Assembly: GCA_017547385.1 (NCBI GenBank)
Contig: JAFYPU010000026.1
Coordinates: forward strand, 1 to 50,452
Source: Bacteroidaceae bacterium
GTDB taxonomy: Bacteria; Bacteroidota; Bacteroidia; Bacteroidales; Bacteroidaceae
Direction of reading: 5' to 3'
Length of the DNA: 50,452 nt
Positions 25,515-34,397 of the stretch are shown here, one piece after another. Under the pieces are notes generated by a model. It did not search any database and was not told the DNA's origin. It saw only the letters and a list, made by a program, of their open reading frames with translations. The position numbers and the translations under genes are program-made. Position 1 is the stretch's first letter. Every line of letters begins with the position of its first letter.

Positions 25515-26483
25515 TCATTCCACACGCTCTGTGCCGTCGGCATGGAAGCCGCAAAGGAAATCGGCCACGCGCATGCGTTTCTTGCCGGCCAATTGCACTT
25601 CTGTCAACACCAAGTAGCCGTCTTTCAAAGCCACACGGAGCGATTTGCGACCATCTTGCACCAGTGTGCCCACGGGTTCGGAGGGCATACAGAAGTCTTT
25701 TTCAGTGGCATAAATCTTGAGCACCGTGCGTTTTTCCCCCTGCTGCAGTTCCGTCCAAGCTGCCGGATAGGGTGAGAGTCCGCGGACGAAGTCGTAGCAA
25801 GCCTTTACGCCTTTCTCCCAGGGGATGCGGCAGGTTTCCTTAAAGATTTTCGGAGCCGGACGCAAGGGCTCGTCGGTTTGCAATTCGCTTTGCGGAATGG
25901 GCTTCACCGTGCCGGCAATGATGTTGTCAACGGTTTCCACCACGAGGTCGGCACCGAGATACATCAACTTGTCGTGCACATCTTCCACATTGTCGGTGTC
26001 GAGAATGGGAACGGGCACACGCTGGATAACGCTGCCGGTATCGATTTCGTGATCCAAGAAGAAGGTGGTGATGCCCGTCTCGGTGTCGCCGTTGATGATG
26101 GCCCAGTTGATGGGAGCAGCTCCGCGATATTGCGGCAAGAGGGCGGCGTGCAGATTGAACGTGCCCAGCGGCGGCATGGCCCAAACAACTTCGGGCAACA
26201 TGCGGAAGGCCACCACAATCTGCAAGTCGGCCCGCAGGGCGCGAAGCTCTTCCAGAAATTCAGGGTCCTTCAGGCTTTTGGGTTGCAGCACGGGGATGCC
26301 TTGCGACACGGCATACTTTTTCACGGGCGAGGCCGATAGTTCCGTCTGATGGCGTCCGATGGGTTTGTCGGGCATCGTGATGACGCCCACCACGTTATAT
26401 CCGCCTTCCACCAGGCGACGGAGGCTCTCCACGGCAAAGTCGGGAGTGCCCATATAGACGATACGAAGATCTTGTTTGGTCAT
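25515..26483 (-). CDS. fmt: Methionyl-tRNA formyltransferase
   Basis: 322 aa, formylates initiator Met-tRNA with 10-formyl-tetrahydrofolate. The catalytic triad of the family is present: Asn110 and His112 in FNLHAALLPQYRGAAP, and Asp144 in FFLDHEIDTG. The C-terminal OB-like tRNA-binding domain is full length. It follows the CLC channel gene by 46 bp on the same strand and precedes a terminator, so it is probably the last gene of the group tsaC-CLC-fmt. Confidence 0.96.
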   Translation of the reverse strand: MTKQDLRIVYMGTPDFAVESLRRLVEGGYNVVGVITMPDKPIGRHQTELSASPVKKYAVSQGIPVLQPKSLKDPEFLEELRALRADLQIVVAFRMLPEVVWAMPPLGTFNLHAALLPQYRGAAPINWAIINGDTETGITTFFLDHEIDTGSVIQRVPVPILDTDNVEDVHDKLMYLGADLVVETVDNIIAGTVKPIPQSELQTDEPLRPAPKIFKETCRIPWEKGVKACYDFVRGLSPYPAAWTELQQGEKRTVLKIYATEKDFCMPSEPVGTLVQDGRKSLRVALKDGYLVLTEVQLAGKKRMRVADFLCGFHADGTERVE

Positions 26484-26484
26484 C

Positions 26485-26496
26485 TTATATATATTA
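26485..26496. other. AT palindromic tract in the fmt leader
   Basis: TTATATATATTA sits immediately upstream of the fmt start codon. Confidence 0.4.
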
Positions 26497-26529
26497 AAGG
26501 TATAGAGAATATCGGAAAGACATCGGAGA

Positions 26530-28329
26530 TTATTCTTCCGAGAAGTCCTTCATGATTTGTCGGTAAGAAGCATAGAGCCGCGCCTTGCTCACAAAACCCA
26601 CAAAGCGTTTGTCGCTATCCACCACGGGCAGCGTACCCGAATCGGTGCTTTGGAACGTGTCCATCACAGCCCCCATGGAATGCGTGGTCGAGAGCGTGGC
26701 TTTGGGCTGTTGCATCAGCTGTTCGGCCTTATAGAGACGATAAAGTTCGCTGCGGAAGATGATTTTGCGCAAGGCATTCAGGTTGATTACACCCAACAGC
26801 ACGCCATCGGGCGAGCACACGGCAAAGTGGATGCTCTTGCTGCCGGAAACAATCTGCACAATCTGACCAAGCGTCATGCCGGGCGTGAGCACAGGGCGTT
26901 CTTTGTCGATAACAGCATCCAAGCTCATCAGTGTCAGCACCGAGCGATCCTTGTGGTGCGTGAGGAGTTCGCCACTGCGTGCCAAACGCATGGAATAGAT
27001 GCTATGAGGCTCGAATGTGCGAATGGTGAGATAGCTCGACACCGAAACAATCATCAGGGGGATGAACAGGTCATAGCCTCCCGTAAGTTCGGCAATGAGA
27101 AACACACCGGTGAGGGGGGCATGAAACACTCCGCTCATCAGTCCGGCCATGCCCAACAATGCGTAATTGGTTTCGGGCACGTGAATGTCGAAAGGCATAT
27201 AGTCGTTCCACAGACGCGAGAACACAAAGCCAGCGATGCATCCCAAAAACAGGCTGGGGGCAAACGTTCCGCCGCAACCGCCTCCGCCATTGGTGGCAGT
27301 GGTTGCAAATACTTTGAAAACGATTATCAGGGCGAGATAGAACAACAGGTATTCTTCCCGACCGTAGAACAGAGAGTTGTTGAGCACTCGCTCTGCTCCC
27401 ACTCCGCCATTGGCGGTCAGCAACTCGGAGATGGTGGTGTAGCCTTCGCCGTAAAGAGGCGGAAAGAAGTAGATGAGAACAGCCAGAACGCTTCCGCCAA
27501 GCAGCAACTTGGTCCACATGTTTTTCAGACGGCCGAACACCTGCTCAAAAGCGTTCATCGTGCGAGTGAAATACAAGGATATGGTTCCGCAGAACACACC
27601 TAATAGAATGGCCGAGGGCACACGCTCCACAACAAATGGGTCGCTCAAATTGAAATGGAACATCGAATCTGTGCCGGTCAAGGCATAGGTAATGCAGGTG
27701 GCCGTGAGGCAACTCACCATCAAGGGCAGCAACGAGGCCATGGTGAGGTCAATCATCAACACTTCGAGCGTAAACATCAGGCCGGCAATGGGAGCTTTGA
27801 AGATACCGGCAATAGCTCCCGAAGCACCGCATCCGATGAGCAGCATCATGGTTTTGTGTTCCAGGCCAAAGGCTTTGCCGAGGCGCGAGCCAATGGCCGA
27901 ACCCGTCAGCACGATGGGCGACTCGGCTCCCACACTTCCACCGAAACCGATGGTCAGGGCCGAAGCCATCACACTGGACCAGCAATTGTGCCGACGGATG
28001 TTGCCTTGTCGGCGAGAGATGGCGTAAAGAATCTTCGTAACACCGTGGCCGATGTCGTCGCGCACCAAATAACGGATGAACAAAGCCGTGAGCATGATGC
28101 CCACAACTGGATAAACCAGAAAGAGTCCGTTGGATTGCGTAACGTCGAAACGGTGCGTCAGCAGGAACTCTATTTCATGGATGAGCCATTTCAGCGTTTG
28201 TGCTGCGATGGCGGCTCCCACTCCCACGGCAAAGCTGAGCATCAGCAGGAACTGGCGCGGATTGGTGTGGCTCTCCACCCATGCCCCGAGGCGCAGCCAG
28301 GGAGTGGTTTGTTCTTTTGTATCTTCCAT
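26530..28329 (-). CDS. CLC-family chloride channel/antiporter with CBS domains
   Basis: 599 aa. About ten membrane helices carry CLC signatures: GGSVGAESPIVLTGSAIG (first filter region, retaining the gating glutamate) and GGGGCGGTFAPSLFLG (GxFxP region). A C-terminal cytosolic pair of CBS domains (about 445-595) suggests regulation by nucleotides. A retained gating glutamate fits a chloride/proton exchanger rather than a pure channel, but that is inference. It sits 18 bp after tsaC and 46 bp before fmt on the minus strand. Confidence 0.92.
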   Translation of the reverse strand: MEDTKEQTTPWLRLGAWVESHTNPRQFLLMLSFAVGVGAAIAAQTLKWLIHEIEFLLTHRFDVTQSNGLFLVYPVVGIMLTALFIRYLVRDDIGHGVTKILYAISRRQGNIRRHNCWSSVMASALTIGFGGSVGAESPIVLTGSAIGSRLGKAFGLEHKTMMLLIGCGASGAIAGIFKAPIAGLMFTLEVLMIDLTMASLLPLMVSCLTATCITYALTGTDSMFHFNLSDPFVVERVPSAILLGVFCGTISLYFTRTMNAFEQVFGRLKNMWTKLLLGGSVLAVLIYFFPPLYGEGYTTISELLTANGGVGAERVLNNSLFYGREEYLLFYLALIIVFKVFATTATNGGGGCGGTFAPSLFLGCIAGFVFSRLWNDYMPFDIHVPETNYALLGMAGLMSGVFHAPLTGVFLIAELTGGYDLFIPLMIVSVSSYLTIRTFEPHSIYSMRLARSGELLTHHKDRSVLTLMSLDAVIDKERPVLTPGMTLGQIVQIVSGSKSIHFAVCSPDGVLLGVINLNALRKIIFRSELYRLYKAEQLMQQPKATLSTTHSMGAVMDTFQSTDSGTLPVVDSDKRFVGFVSKARLYASYRQIMKDFSEE

Positions 28330-28347
28330 ATCGGGAGTTAAGGGATT

Positions 28348-28989
28348 TTATTCTCGAATGATTTCAATCAGTCCGCCGCTTCCGAGTTTGATGATTGAGG
28401 AAGCGCGGGCCGTGGGGGGCTCTTCGCGACGAGAAAGACAAACGTAATCGACAGCTGCCAGCAGTTCGGGAGAGATTTCAGCAAAGCAGCGAGGAGCCGG
28501 TTCGCCACTGCGATTGGCCGAAGTGGAAACAATGGCACGACGCATGCGGAAGCAGAGTTCGCGACTGAAAGCCTCGCGTGTCAGCCTGATGGCCACACTT
28601 CCATCCTCGGCCAGCAGGTTTTCGGCCAAGTTGCGGGCTTTGTCATAAATAATGGTCAGCGGCCGCTCGGCACACTCCATGAGTTGCCACGCCACTTCGG
28701 GCACTTCGTGAACATACGATTCCACTTTCACCTCCGAATCCACCAGCGTGATGAGTGCTTTGGCATCTTCGCGCTGCTTGATTTCGTAAACGCGACGCAC
28801 GGCCTCAGCATTGCAAGCATCGCAGCCAATGCCCCAGATGGTGTCGGTGGGATAGAGAATAACACCGCCGCGTTGCATCACCTCAACGGCCTGATGTATG
28901 TCCTCGCGCCAAGCTGCGGGGAAGGGAGCTTTGGTTTTCGGCAAGGCCTTTTCAGACGTTTCGCCTCGCATGTTTTGTTTCTTTGTCAT
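28348..28989 (-). CDS. tsaC: L-threonylcarbamoyladenylate synthase (YrdC/Sua5)
   Basis: 213 aa, makes threonylcarbamoyl-AMP for the t6A37 modification of tRNAs. The YrdC fold is shown by GGVILYPTDTIWGIGCDA and KQREDAKALITLV, and by the SVAIRLTR and VSTSANRSGEP segments. The start is set at MTKKQNMRG (ATG ending 28989): the -7 box at 29005-29012 excludes the longer frame starting at 29031. First gene of a minus-strand group with the CLC channel and fmt. Confidence 0.92.
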   Translation of the reverse strand: MTKKQNMRGETSEKALPKTKAPFPAAWREDIHQAVEVMQRGGVILYPTDTIWGIGCDACNAEAVRRVYEIKQREDAKALITLVDSEVKVESYVHEVPEVAWQLMECAERPLTIIYDKARNLAENLLAEDGSVAIRLTREAFSRELCFRMRRAIVSTSANRSGEPAPRCFAEISPELLAAVDYVCLSRREEPPTARASSIIKLGSGGLIEIIRE

Positions 28990-29004
28990 GTATGCAAATT
29001 TTCG

Positions 29005-29012
29005 CAAAAATA
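29005..29012 (-). promoter_or_regulatory. Promoter -7 box for tsaC
   Basis: TATTTTTG on the minus strand, 15 bp before the tsaC start; the leader would be very short. Confidence 0.55.
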
Positions 29013-29055
29013 CTTTTTTCGCCTCGCCCATGCAAGCAATGCAGGCACAAAACGG

Positions 29056-29688
29056 CTATTGCTCTGTCGGAGCGGCAGCCACGTAGCATTTCACTGGACC
29101 GCGACCATTGGATTGCAAGCCCGAAGTTGCGTCAGCCGCAAGGCGGCACAACTCGCGTGAGGCTGTGCTGCGGGTAAGGCCGGTGAGGCGAACATAATCG
29201 TCCAGACGCATGCGGCCATGGGCGGCTATATAATCGAGAGCCAACTGCAAACGCTCCTGTGGTGTGTATCGGGTGGAAGAGGTGGCAAAACGGCGCGTGG
29301 TGCGTTCGGGGCGGCAGTTGGCATCCGTGCGTTGCACCAATTGCCGGTCTGCACGGAAGTTCACACCGCGGACCTTGATGCTGGCTGCATTGCGCCGCGC
29401 CCCTTCCATCTGCTCACGTTCTTTGCCATCGACCAATCCGAGTGAGGCCGAGAACACCCCGATGCCGTCGAGCCGCACACTGTAACCGGCTGCCATGCGT
29501 TCGGCCATCATGTCGGCCAATCCCGACAATGCGGCCTTGACATCACCGGGTGTCAGGCTGCAACGCTCGCTGAGCTGCTGTGCCAATTCGTCGGTGTCGA
29601 ACACACCGCGGCCGAACATCTGCGGATAGAGCACGGTCTCATCCCCATTGAGGGAAGGCATCTTGCGCATGTTGAATTTCACTGTCAT
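29056..29688 (-). CDS. HU-family DNA-binding protein with C-terminal helix-turn-helix-like extension
   Basis: 210 aa. Residues about 1-125 resemble the HU/IHF-like domain of Bacteroidetes (FDTDELAQQLSERCSLTPGDVKAALSGLADMM, then VRLDGIGVFS). The C-terminal 60 residues, YTPQERLQLALDYIAAHGRMRLDDYVRLTGLTRSTASRELC read in part, look like a winged helix. This matches HU-HIG-type fusions common in the phylum. It could be an architectural protein or a regulator; its targets are unknown. It follows a long palindromic repeat element that lies upstream in its leader region. Confidence 0.8.
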   Translation of the reverse strand: MTVKFNMRKMPSLNGDETVLYPQMFGRGVFDTDELAQQLSERCSLTPGDVKAALSGLADMMAERMAAGYSVRLDGIGVFSASLGLVDGKEREQMEGARRNAASIKVRGVNFRADRQLVQRTDANCRPERTTRRFATSSTRYTPQERLQLALDYIAAHGRMRLDDYVRLTGLTRSTASRELCRLAADATSGLQSNGRGPVKCYVAAAPTEQ

Positions 29689-29778
29689 TTTTCTGTGTTT
29701 TAAAGAGTTCGTAAATAGTTTTTTCGCCCCGACTCAAAATCCGGCAGAAGCAGGATAAAGTTGTCGGGAGTGCCCAAA

Positions 29779-29872
29779 AAGTATGTTGCAAGCCTTGCAA
29801 TATATATTTCATGCCTTGCAATATTTATCTCAAGACTTGCAATATATATTGCAAGACATGAAACATACTTTA
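29779..29872. repeat. Long imperfect inverted repeat built from 21-bp CTTGCAATA units
   Basis: The ends AAAGTATGTT... and ...AACATACTTT form imperfect arms of about 31 bp. Three 21-bp units starting CTTGCAATA begin at 29794, 29815 and 29836. Same family as 5240-5329, with the same internal unit order. It lies between the HU-like gene and a possible promoter (29882-29889). Confidence 0.85.
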
Positions 29873-29881
29873 TAAGCACTG

Positions 29882-29889
29882 CAAAGATA
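29882..29889 (-). promoter_or_regulatory. Possible promoter -7 box for the HU-like gene
   Basis: TATCTTTG on the minus strand, about 194 bp before the start. If it is used, the palindromic repeat would lie in the 5' leader RNA. Confidence 0.35.
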
Positions 29890-29970
29890 ATATAAATGCA
29901 CTTTCGATAACTTTAGGAAGGAAACAAAATCTTTTTTCCGCCCTAAAAAGATGCACCGAAGGCATCGGAA

Positions 29971-30010
29971 CACAAAAAGAGCGGCCGCCACACGCTCGGT
30001 GGCAGCCGCT
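29971..30010 (-). terminator. Terminator of prfC
   Basis: AGCGGCCGCCAC (29980-29991) pairs with GTGGCAGCCGCT (29999-30010) with one mismatch. The minus-strand tail is CTTTTTGTG. Confidence 0.75.
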
Positions 30011-30046
30011 ATAAGATTGATGAAGGCTTGGTTCGTTGCTTCAGGC

Positions 30047-31615
30047 TCAGAACTCGCTCGTGAAGTGGAAGCGTATGTTTTCGAAGTCCTGTTGCGCCAT
30101 TTGCAGCACATAGCCGGAGTCGGCCAGGAACACATCGCGACCTTCGCGGTCCTTGGCCATGTATTGATACTTGCGCTTCTTGAAGGCTTCGAGCTGGGCT
30201 TCATCGTCGCTCTCAATCCAACAAGCTTTGTAGAGGCTCACGGGTTCCCAACGACACTTGGCATTGTATTCGTTCTCCAAGCGATACTGAATCACTTCAA
30301 ACTGCAACTGACCCACCGTGCCTATGATTTTGCGACCGTTGAACTGGTTGACAAAAAGTTGCGCCACACCTTCGTCCATCAGCTGCTCGATACCTTTCTG
30401 CAGCTGCTTGGTCTTCATCGGGTCGGCATTCTCGATGTATTTGAACATCTCGGGCGAGAAGGAGGGCAGGCCGCGATAGTGGAGCTGTTCGCCCTCGGTG
30501 AGGGTATCACCAATCTTGAAGGTTCCGTTGTCGGGCAGACCGATGATGTCGCCGGCCCAGGCTTCGTCCACTGTGGTTTTGCGTTGTGCCATAAACTGCG
30601 TGGGCGAGGAGAAACGCAACGTCTTGCCGTGGCGCACATGCAGATAGGGAGCATTGCGCACAAACTTGCCGGAGCACACCTTGCAGAAAGCCACGCACGA
30701 ACGGTGGTTGGGGTCGATGTTGGCCGTAATCTTGAAGATGAAGCCTGTGAACTTGGCTTCGTCGGGTTGCACATCGCGTTCCTCGGCTTTCACAGGACGA
30801 GGCGACGGTGCTATCTCCACAAAGGTGTTGAGCAGTTCCTCCACACCGAAGTTGTTGAGTGCCGAACCAAAGAAAACGGGAGCGAGCGAGCCGCTCAGAT
30901 AATCGGCCACCTCGAATTCGGGATACACACCTTCGAGCAATTCCAGCTCGCCGCGCAATTTCTCGGCAAGCTCCGCACCGATGTGCGTGTCGAGCTCCTC
31001 GGTGTTGATATCCACTTCCACCTTTTCGGCCACCACTTGCTTGGAGGGCTGAAAGAGGTTCAGGCTCTTTTCGTAGATGTTGTACACACCCTTGAAGCGC
31101 GCACCGCTCTCGATGGGCCATGTGAGGGGACGCACCTTGATGCGGAGTTCTTCCTCCAGCTCGTCGAGCAAATCAAACGGGTCTTTTGCCTCACGGTCCA
31201 TCTTGTTTACGAAGATAATCACCGGCGTGTTGCGCATGCGGCACACCTCCATGAGCTTTCGGGTCTGTGTTTCCACACCCTTGGCTCCATCGACCACGAT
31301 GATTACACTGTCCACAGCCGTCAGTGTGCGGTAAGTGTCTTCGGCAAAGTCCTGGTGACCCGGTGTGTCGAGGATATTGATTTTATAGTCGCGGTAGTCG
31401 AACTCCATCACCGAAGTAGTTACGGAGATACCGCGCTGCTTTTCGATGTCCATCCAGTCGGACGTAGCCGTTTTCTTAATCTTGTTGCTTTTCACCGCAC
31501 CGGCCACCTGAATTTGTCCACCGAAGAGCAAAAGCTTTTCGGTGAGTGATGTCTTACCGGCATCAGGGTGCGCGATGATGGCAAAGGTTCTTCTTCTTTC
31601 TATCTCGGGATTCAT
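30047..31615 (-). CDS. prfC: Peptide chain release factor 3
   Basis: 522 aa translational GTPase that recycles RF1/RF2. The G1 P-loop [12 protein letters not shown] is at residues 15-26, G3 is DTPGHQDF and G4 NKMD. Full length with the RF3-type C-terminal domain. Last gene of the minus-strand cluster LysE-DUF4924-rfbD-prfC, 55 bp after rfbD, and followed by a terminator. Confidence 0.96.
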   Translation of the reverse strand: MNPEIERRRTFAIIAHPDAGKTSLTEKLLLFGGQIQVAGAVKSNKIKKTATSDWMDIEKQRGISVTTSVMEFDYRDYKINILDTPGHQDFAEDTYRTLTAVDSVIIVVDGAKGVETQTRKLMEVCRMRNTPVIIFVNKMDREAKDPFDLLDELEEELRIKVRPLTWPIESGARFKGVYNIYEKSLNLFQPSKQVVAEKVEVDINTEELDTHIGAELAEKLRGELELLEGVYPEFEVADYLSGSLAPVFFGSALNNFGVEELLNTFVEIAPSPRPVKAEERDVQPDEAKFTGFIFKITANIDPNHRSCVAFCKVCSGKFVRNAPYLHVRHGKTLRFSSPTQFMAQRKTTVDEAWAGDIIGLPDNGTFKIGDTLTEGEQLHYRGLPSFSPEMFKYIENADPMKTKQLQKGIEQLMDEGVAQLFVNQFNGRKIIGTVGQLQFEVIQYRLENEYNAKCRWEPVSLYKACWIESDDEAQLEAFKKRKYQYMAKDREGRDVFLADSGYVLQMAQQDFENIRFHFTSEF

Positions 31616-31670
31616 AGGATTGATATTACCTGTTTGAAGATTGTTTACTTAATGACTAATCCCCACGACT

Positions 31671-32534
31671 TCAAAGCAATTCTTTCAGACATTCTTTCAG
31701 CGAGTCTTCCCACCAAGGGATGTCGATGCCGTAGGTGTTCTTCACTTTCTGCTTATCGAGCACAGAGAAGTGCGGACGAGGGGCAGGAACCGGATATTCT
31801 TCGGTGAGAATGGGGCGCACTTTGCAATCTTTCTGCTCAATACCGGCAATACGGTGGATGACACGCGTGAAATCATACCATGAGCAAACGCCTTCGTTGG
31901 TATAATGATAAACCCCCGGCACGATACCACGGTCGATGGCCGTCAGAATGAAAGCTGCCAAATCGCGAGCATAGGTGGGTGAGCCTACTTGGTCGAACAC
32001 CACGCCCAGGGTTTCGCGTTCCTTTCCCAGACGAAGCATGGTTTTCACAAAGTTGTTGCCAAACGTGGAATAGAGCCAGGCGGTTCGCACCACCATGGAG
32101 CCGGCACAGGTGCGTATCACGGCCTCTTCGCCCTCAAGTTTCGTGCGGCCATATACGGTCTGCGGATTGGTGGGGTCGTCTTCCAGATAAGGACGATGAC
32201 CGCAGCCATCAAACACATAGTCGGTGGAAACCTGTATCATCGTTCCGCCCACACTCTCAACGGCTTCAGCCAGATAGCCGGGGGCCACGTTGTTGAGCAA
32301 ATCGCACAATTCCGGTTCGCTTTCGGCTTTATCCACAGCCGTAAAGGCAGCGCAGTTCACCACGATGCTGATGGAATGCGATTCAATGTAGTCGTAAACG
32401 GCTTGACGGTCGGTGATGTCAAGCTCGTCCACATCCGTAAAGTGGAACACACAGGTTTCGTCATACGCCGGGGCGAGTTTTTGCAGCTCACTCCCAAGCT
32501 GACCACGACACCCGGTTACTAAAATTTGCTTCAT
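31671..32534 (-). CDS. rfbD: dTDP-4-dehydrorhamnose reductase
   Basis: 287 aa extended SDR enzyme, the last step of dTDP-L-rhamnose synthesis. The NADPH-binding GCRGQLGSEL is at the N-terminus (TGCRGQLG) and the active-site YGRTKLEGE motif is present. No rfbA/B/C neighbours are in the window; in this phylum rfbD is often placed apart with DUF4924 and prfC. It also resembles, more weakly, the plus-strand reductase at 40451-41317. Confidence 0.93.
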   Translation of the reverse strand: MKQILVTGCRGQLGSELQKLAPAYDETCVFHFTDVDELDITDRQAVYDYIESHSISIVVNCAAFTAVDKAESEPELCDLLNNVAPGYLAEAVESVGGTMIQVSTDYVFDGCGHRPYLEDDPTNPQTVYGRTKLEGEEAVIRTCAGSMVVRTAWLYSTFGNNFVKTMLRLGKERETLGVVFDQVGSPTYARDLAAFILTAIDRGIVPGVYHYTNEGVCSWYDFTRVIHRIAGIEQKDCKVRPILTEEYPVPAPRPHFSVLDKQKVKNTYGIDIPWWEDSLKECLKELL

Positions 32535-32548
32535 TATATATTATTATT
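32533..32548. other. AT palindromic tract in the rfbD leader
   Basis: ATTATATATTATTATT directly abuts the rfbD start codon. Confidence 0.4.
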
Positions 32549-32618
32549 GTCTTGTTTCCTAGATAAGCTATTTGAGGCAGCAGGCCGAAGTTCCCTTCCA
32601 CCTCGAACAAAATCAGCC

Positions 32619-33161
32619 TCAGCACTCCAATTCGCCGGCTGCGTCTTTGCAATAATAGTCGGATAATTGGCCGAGCAGCCCGGAGATTTCCTTCATTGCC
32701 TTGTCGGTTTCCGGGCTAATCTCCATGCGTTTCAACCGCAGCATCAACACGCCATAGAGTGCTTCGAAGCAGGTTTGCAGTTCGCTTTCCTCCGGAGAAC
32801 GGCCTTTGGCACGCAGCTCGACGATGTAAGGCAGGATGCGATAATACATCTCACGATAGTAGGGAAACTTACCGCCCTTCAGCAAGCGTCCGTGCAGTTC
32901 TTCCAATTCTTGCAACACATTGCGATTGATTTGCAAGTGCCCTTGCAGGCGCACACCCTCGCTCACCATCATTTCGCAAAGGTCGGCATACCATGTGGTC
33001 ATCTTTCCTGCAGTTGCCTCGTCAGCTTTGAACTGCGGCAAATACTCTGTCGCCACTCGTTCGGCGTTGCAATCGAAACTGCGCAGCAAGTCCTCCACCT
33101 GCCACATGTAGAGCAGATATTCCGCTCGGTTCTTCTTTCTCAATTGGTCTGCAATCAGCAT
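32619..33161 (-). CDS. DUF4924 family protein
   Basis: 180 aa, no signal peptide or membrane helix, helix-rich and charged. The N-terminus MLIADQLRKKNRAEYLLYMWQVEDLLR is characteristic of the Bacteroidetes family DUF4924, whose function is unknown. Its constant neighbours are LysE, rfbD and prfC, a conserved arrangement that has not, as far as I know, been explained. Gap to rfbD is 84 bp. Confidence 0.85.
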   Translation of the reverse strand: MLIADQLRKKNRAEYLLYMWQVEDLLRSFDCNAERVATEYLPQFKADEATAGKMTTWYADLCEMMVSEGVRLQGHLQINRNVLQELEELHGRLLKGGKFPYYREMYYRILPYIVELRAKGRSPEESELQTCFEALYGVLMLRLKRMEISPETDKAMKEISGLLGQLSDYYCKDAAGELEC

Positions 33162-33240
33162 ATTCGTCAGTTGGTTTTTATAATTCCGATGTTATTTCTT
33201 GTATTGCCACTCCCCTGCCCTTTCTTTCCCGCTCATCAAC

Positions 33241-33290
33241 AAAAAAGCCGGGAGCCGCATCCTTTGTACGGATGGGTATCCCTGCCATTT
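33241..33290 (-). terminator. Probable terminator of the LysE gene
   Basis: A branched stem is visible: AGCCGGGA... with TCCCTGCC, and CATCC with GGATG inside. The minus-strand tail is TTTTTT (33241-33246). The DUF4924 gene downstream may therefore have its own promoter. Confidence 0.6.
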
Positions 33291-33335
33291 CGGGCAAGGC
33301 AACACAAGTGCGCCACCTCGCCTAGGGAAGTTTCA

Positions 33336-34013
33336 TCAGTAGAGCGAAAGACGGAAAACGGTCATCAACGCATAAATCACCGAGGCCGCCAACACAATGG
33401 AGCCGATGGTGCGGTTCAAACGTGTGATGCCGCGAAGACCAAAGTTTTTGCGCATGCGGTTGATGACGTAAGTAAGTCCCAACCACCACAACATGGCACC
33501 GCCCACAATGCTCGCATAGCCCACGCACTGCCCGAACCAATTGCCGGGAATAACGAACGTGAACATATTGAACAAGGCAATGAAGAGGAAAATGATGAGC
33601 GGATTGCTCAACGTCACGAGGAACGACGTAAAGAAGTTGTGAAAAAGCGTGCCCTTGCTGTTAGGTGTTGGCCGGATGCACTTTTGCGGATCCGTGCGGA
33701 ACATATAAATTCCAAAGATAAAGAGCATCACGCTGCCGATGAGTTTCAAGAAAAAGAGATTACGCTCATCGTTGATGAGATCCATCACAAACGACATACC
33801 CGCACCGGTCATCAGCGCATAAATAATATCGCTGAGTGCCGCTCCGGCTCCCGTAACCAATCCATAGTTGCGTCCCTTTTGCATGGTACGCTGTATGCAA
33901 AGCACCCCCACCGGCCCCATGGGCGCGGAAGCGATGATACCAATGAGCAATCCTTTGAACAGGAGTTGAAAGGTGCCGGCATAGTCCAACCAAAAGGCTT
34001 CAAAATTCATCAT
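33336..34013 (-). CDS. LysE family translocator
   Basis: 225 aa, about six membrane helices, resembling amino-acid exporters of the LysE/RhtB type. The N-terminal GIIASAPMGPVGVLCIQRTMQKG contains the family motif PMGPVG. Substrate unknown. Start at MMNFEAFWL (Met2 is equally possible). First gene of the cluster leading to DUF4924, rfbD and prfC. Confidence 0.85.
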   Translation of the reverse strand: MMNFEAFWLDYAGTFQLLFKGLLIGIIASAPMGPVGVLCIQRTMQKGRNYGLVTGAGAALSDIIYALMTGAGMSFVMDLINDERNLFFLKLIGSVMLFIFGIYMFRTDPQKCIRPTPNSKGTLFHNFFTSFLVTLSNPLIIFLFIALFNMFTFVIPGNWFGQCVGYASIVGGAMLWWLGLTYVINRMRKNFGLRGITRLNRTIGSIVLAASVIYALMTVFRLSLY

Positions 34014-34154
34014 ATCTGCAAAATTGCGATTTTTTTGCGAGACTGAAAAACTTTAAGCCTGCTTTTTCGGTTTTGCATGCAATTCGTATCGTTAGGCAAC
34101 CGACAATGCCACTTTCTTCGTGCAATCCTTACCACTCCACGCCCATCCACCAAT

Positions 34155-34312
34155 CTCCACAAGGCGTTCCGGAAATTTGTTTCACCAAATTCGTCTGTGG
34201 CTCGGCGTAAGAAACAAATCCTTCGGCTTTGCTTTATTCTGCGCCCGCTTTGCAGAATTTTCTGCAAGGCGTTTAGAAAATTCTGCAGTGCTTCCGGATT
34301 TTCGCTCCTCCA
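34155..34312 (+). repeat. Composite intergenic repeat, copy 3
   Basis: It runs from CCACAAGGCGTTCCGG (34157) through a core (TTTGTTTCACC, AATTC, GGCTCGGC, AAATCC, GCTTT, ATTCTGCGC) to 21-bp units GCAGAATTTTCT and GCAAGGCGTTTAGAAAATTCT, ending CAGTGCTTCCGG. The core aligns with copies at 25284-25435 and, inverted, 12501-12655. It lies between the LysE and efp genes. Confidence 0.85.
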
Positions 34313-34334
34313 TGGTACGTTTCGGAAGGCCACA

Positions 34335-34370
34335 AGAAAAGCCTGCTCCCTCGGGTGAGAGAACAGGCTT
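34335..34370 (-). terminator. Terminator of efp
   Basis: AAGCCTG (34339-34345) pairs with CAGGCTT (34364-34370) with a weaker inner pairing. The minus-strand tail is TTTTCTTG. Confidence 0.65.
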
Positions 34371-34397
34371 TGTGTGTTCTTTAATACAATTGTCGGC

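Noticed and set aside
29951-31549. Long plus-strand open frame (532 codons) antisense to prfC
   Set aside because: It mirrors a high-GC gene in the opposite strand; the translation is His- and Leu-rich without family motifs, while the minus strand encodes complete RF3.
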